From Trichoderma breve (Eukaryota > Ascomycota > Sordariomycetes > Hypocreales > Hypocreaceae): a DNA stretch of 64,000 nt. The position numbers and the translations under genes were made by a program. The stretch's first letter is position 1. Each line of letters opens with the position of its first letter. Location of the stretch: contig NC_079233.1 in assembly GCF_028502605.1 (NCBI RefSeq), positions 2,046,001 through 2,110,000 of the forward strand. The letters are read 5' to 3'. The notes below the pieces were generated by a model. The model worked only from the letters and a program-made list of their open reading frames with translations, did not search any database and was not told the DNA's origin. This document shows positions 61,743 to 64,000 of the stretch, piece after piece.

Positions 61743-64000
61743 TGTTGCGATCTCTACAGAGGGGAGTTATCCCTCGCTAGAATCGAGACTGGTTGAGCGT
61801 CGAGATAATATCAGGAGAGAGCAATCGACAGCCGCGATGCTCCAGGACAAGAGGCGACAGTCGATAGATTAAGAGCGCCGGGAGCGCAAGCCGTTGTAAT
61901 CGCGCACGCAATACTGCTGATTGCCCCACGCAAGACGCTCTTCGTTCTGCAGCTGAAGCCCGTCGCGATACCCCTCGTCAAGATGTTCGAATTGTCGCGT
62001 GGCAGCGAGACGGCGCAAACGCAGGCTGGAATGTGGATAGCAAGCCCGGTCTATCGATAATCGTCAAGAATAAAGATTCAAAGCGAGCGTAGAATGCGCT
62101 TGGACCCTGCAATGTCGAGAATGCGGATGTCTTGCTGCGTGCTATCAGTTGTCATGGACGACGTGCAGGACGAGACTTAGCTCAAAGAAGAGAGCAGCTC
62201 CCAAAGAGGAATTGGAATCGACAAGAAAGGGCACGACGTAACACGTAACACGTAGCCGGGAAAACGGGGAGGGGCCTTTCTCTCTTCCCAAAAGTGACCT
62301 TGATTGAATTCGCTTTCAAGCTTTTTTTGGGTAATTCAGATGGCTGGGGAAAATGCTCGTGAGTGACCAACCATCCGAATTTCGCAAACCTGCGGTCGAG
62401 GCAGGGACAAGCTCGCATTTTGGTTGGCCCAGCCACGCCTTTTACGGTATTGACTTTCGTTGGCCGGGCGACCGGGGTGACGTTGGCAAACAGTGGGGCG
62501 CCGGGGCCGCGGGGGCGCTTCAGTGGCTGGAAATCGCCAGGTTCAGGTTTAGGTCCTGAAGAAGCCGCTGAGGCCATTTGGGCTGCACGGATTACAGGGG
62601 CCGCAAAGCGCTGCTGAAGCGCCTCCAGGACCCGGAAACAGTGGGGGAGAGTTGTTTTTCCAGCGGGTGCCTTGCAGGGGAGCCAGTGCGCTAAAGAGGC
62701 AGCTGGGCCTTTTTGGAGAGCGCAGTGGCGATACACGGAGTTTGGCGAACAATCTGGATTTGCACGCGATCGATCGTCGGTGAGGCTTCAGGGCTCAGGC
62801 GGGTGGGTAAGACACGCATGGCTTTCGAGGACCTGCAGCATCGGTAGATTGTACGTTTGGGGCTGTTTGGCATGTGAATTACAGGCGGCTATTAGATCCT
62901 GCATGCTGCTGGTTTGTCTGTCTCTTTTCCTCTCCGATTTGGACGCTCTTTTAACAGAACAGATACGGTACATGCGTATAGCAAGAGGCTGGTACTGGGC
63001 ATCAGCGCTACATGACAGAGAAATCCTCGTATCTTGGCGGGTTGCCATGACAATCCATTGGCTCTCGCACCCAAGGCGAGCTGGCCGAAGCTAATGCTTA
63101 GGGTCGTGTCAGGCATTAATTGGCAGCTCGTGTGTCGCGTCCGCTCCAGTACCAGATCCTGGTGTAGCTCTTACGAGTACATGCACCATACATGGATGGA
63201 CGGACGTGCTCTGAGGCGCAGCCCTACTGACCGCCTGAAAGAGTTCAAGTTTGAGCTCGGAAGCCATGGATCAACAATGGAATCGTCAACATTTGTAGCC
63301 TTTGGCAGAAGGCGTCTATATATAGCAATGTTTATTTCACGCATATCAACATAAGATTTACTTTTAGCTACATTTCTTACAATTGAGAGATGCCTCGGCA
63401 GTGGCAGTACAGTAATCCAAAGAACTGATTGCAGGTGGTAGACATGCCTATGCTCGTACTCGTATGCAGCCAAAACATTGAAGTCAATCCGACAGAAGAC
63501 CTAGAGCCGCTACTTGCCCCCTATTAATGCAGACATGCCTTGCGCCATTTAGAACAGTTCTCCGTAAGCTATGCATGTCTGTGTTGTTTTCCAGTCATAT
63601 AATTGCTCAGCTTGGCGGCTTGCCCCCTGCCTTTGCATTTTGCTGTCTGCAGCTCGTTATTAGTACGGAGCACCTGTTCCGCCTGCTTCCCGTCATTACT
63701 CCTACACGACCATTTTGTCGAAATCATCTTAATCCTACTACTGGTATTGCTTTTAATTTTGCAAGAATAAAAAGAAGAAGAAATTAATAAAAAGAGATCT
63801 AAACGCGCTTACCCTTCGTCGATATTAATCCAAGATGAATATTGAGTCCAATGTGTCGTGCAAGTTCGATGCATCCCATCTCGGAAACTCTTCGGTAGAC
63901 GCATATCGATAAAGGGCTACCCACCAATAAACATGGCCAGCTATCTGCAACGTACATCGTCATACCTTCCAGCTTCGACGCAGCTCTCTATGGCTGCATG
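61743..64000. other. Intergenic to window end, about 2.3 kb
   Basis: The first few hundred bases are the FIG1 promoter. A 184-codon minus frame at 62182-62736 is Pro/Lys-rich, without family resemblance. GTACTCGTA (63456) and TACGAGTAC (63172) recur. The right end, from about 63700, becomes AT-rich. Confidence 0.45.

Noticed and set aside
62182..62736. 184-codon minus frame upstream of FIG1
   Set aside because: Low-complexity Pro/Lys/Arg content, start without ATG support nearby in a conserved context, no domain.
1..64000. tRNA, 5S rRNA, CRISPR arrays, intact transposons
   Set aside because: Scanned by eye for T-loop GTTCRA contexts, direct-repeat arrays and transposase or reverse-transcriptase motifs; none convincing. 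A covariance-model search would be decisive for small RNAs.

Overview
The window is nuclear DNA of a filamentous ascomycete. The genes carry short GT-AG introns (55-120 bp) with fungal donors and CTAAC-like branch points. The families present (WSC/GPI wall protein, LaeA-type methyltransferase, PDR transporter, FIG1, fungal GH47) fit Sordariomycetes, most likely Hypocreales. A Trichoderma-like genome is my guess at genus level and is not proven. No prokaryotic or organellar features, rRNA or tRNA genes were recognised.

Layout. The left edge cuts a MetE-like gene (minus strand, 1-636). A WSC-domain, GPI-tailed surface protein with His/Asp heptads and Cys-tetrad repeats follows at 2750-4143. A LaeA-like methyltransferase in four exons lies at 9317-10717. 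About 14 kb without a supportable gene leads to a single-exon conserved protein at 24981-26234. Another gene-poor stretch, AT-rich at its end, precedes a full-length PDR/ABCG drug-efflux pump at 31743-36225 (minus).

The interval 40.7-46.3 kb holds four neighbouring genes that all look broken: a METTL21-like methyltransferase, a fungal C2H2 protein, a subtilisin-like S8 peptidase and a 4HBT thioesterase. They carry in-frame stops, frameshifts, lost catalytic segments and a mutated splice donor.

The right part is ordinary, denser gene space. It holds the TFIIH subunit Tfb2 (46531-48064), a conserved protein of unknown function (48649-49938), TANGO2/NRDE (50875-51924), a small orphan ORF (53502-54023), a GH47 alpha-mannosidase with an in-frame 81-bp tandem repeat inside its catalytic domain (55950-59557), and the Ca2+/mating protein FIG1 (60708-61742).

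There is no operon-like logic. Shared themes are the cell surface and secretory pathway (WSC protein, GH47, TANGO2, FIG1, ABC pump) and house-keeping transcription (Tfb2). The most unusual items are the repeat-bearing WSC protein, the repeat expansion in GH47, the run of decayed genes, and recurrent near-palindromes such as TACGAGTAC in the non-coding deserts.
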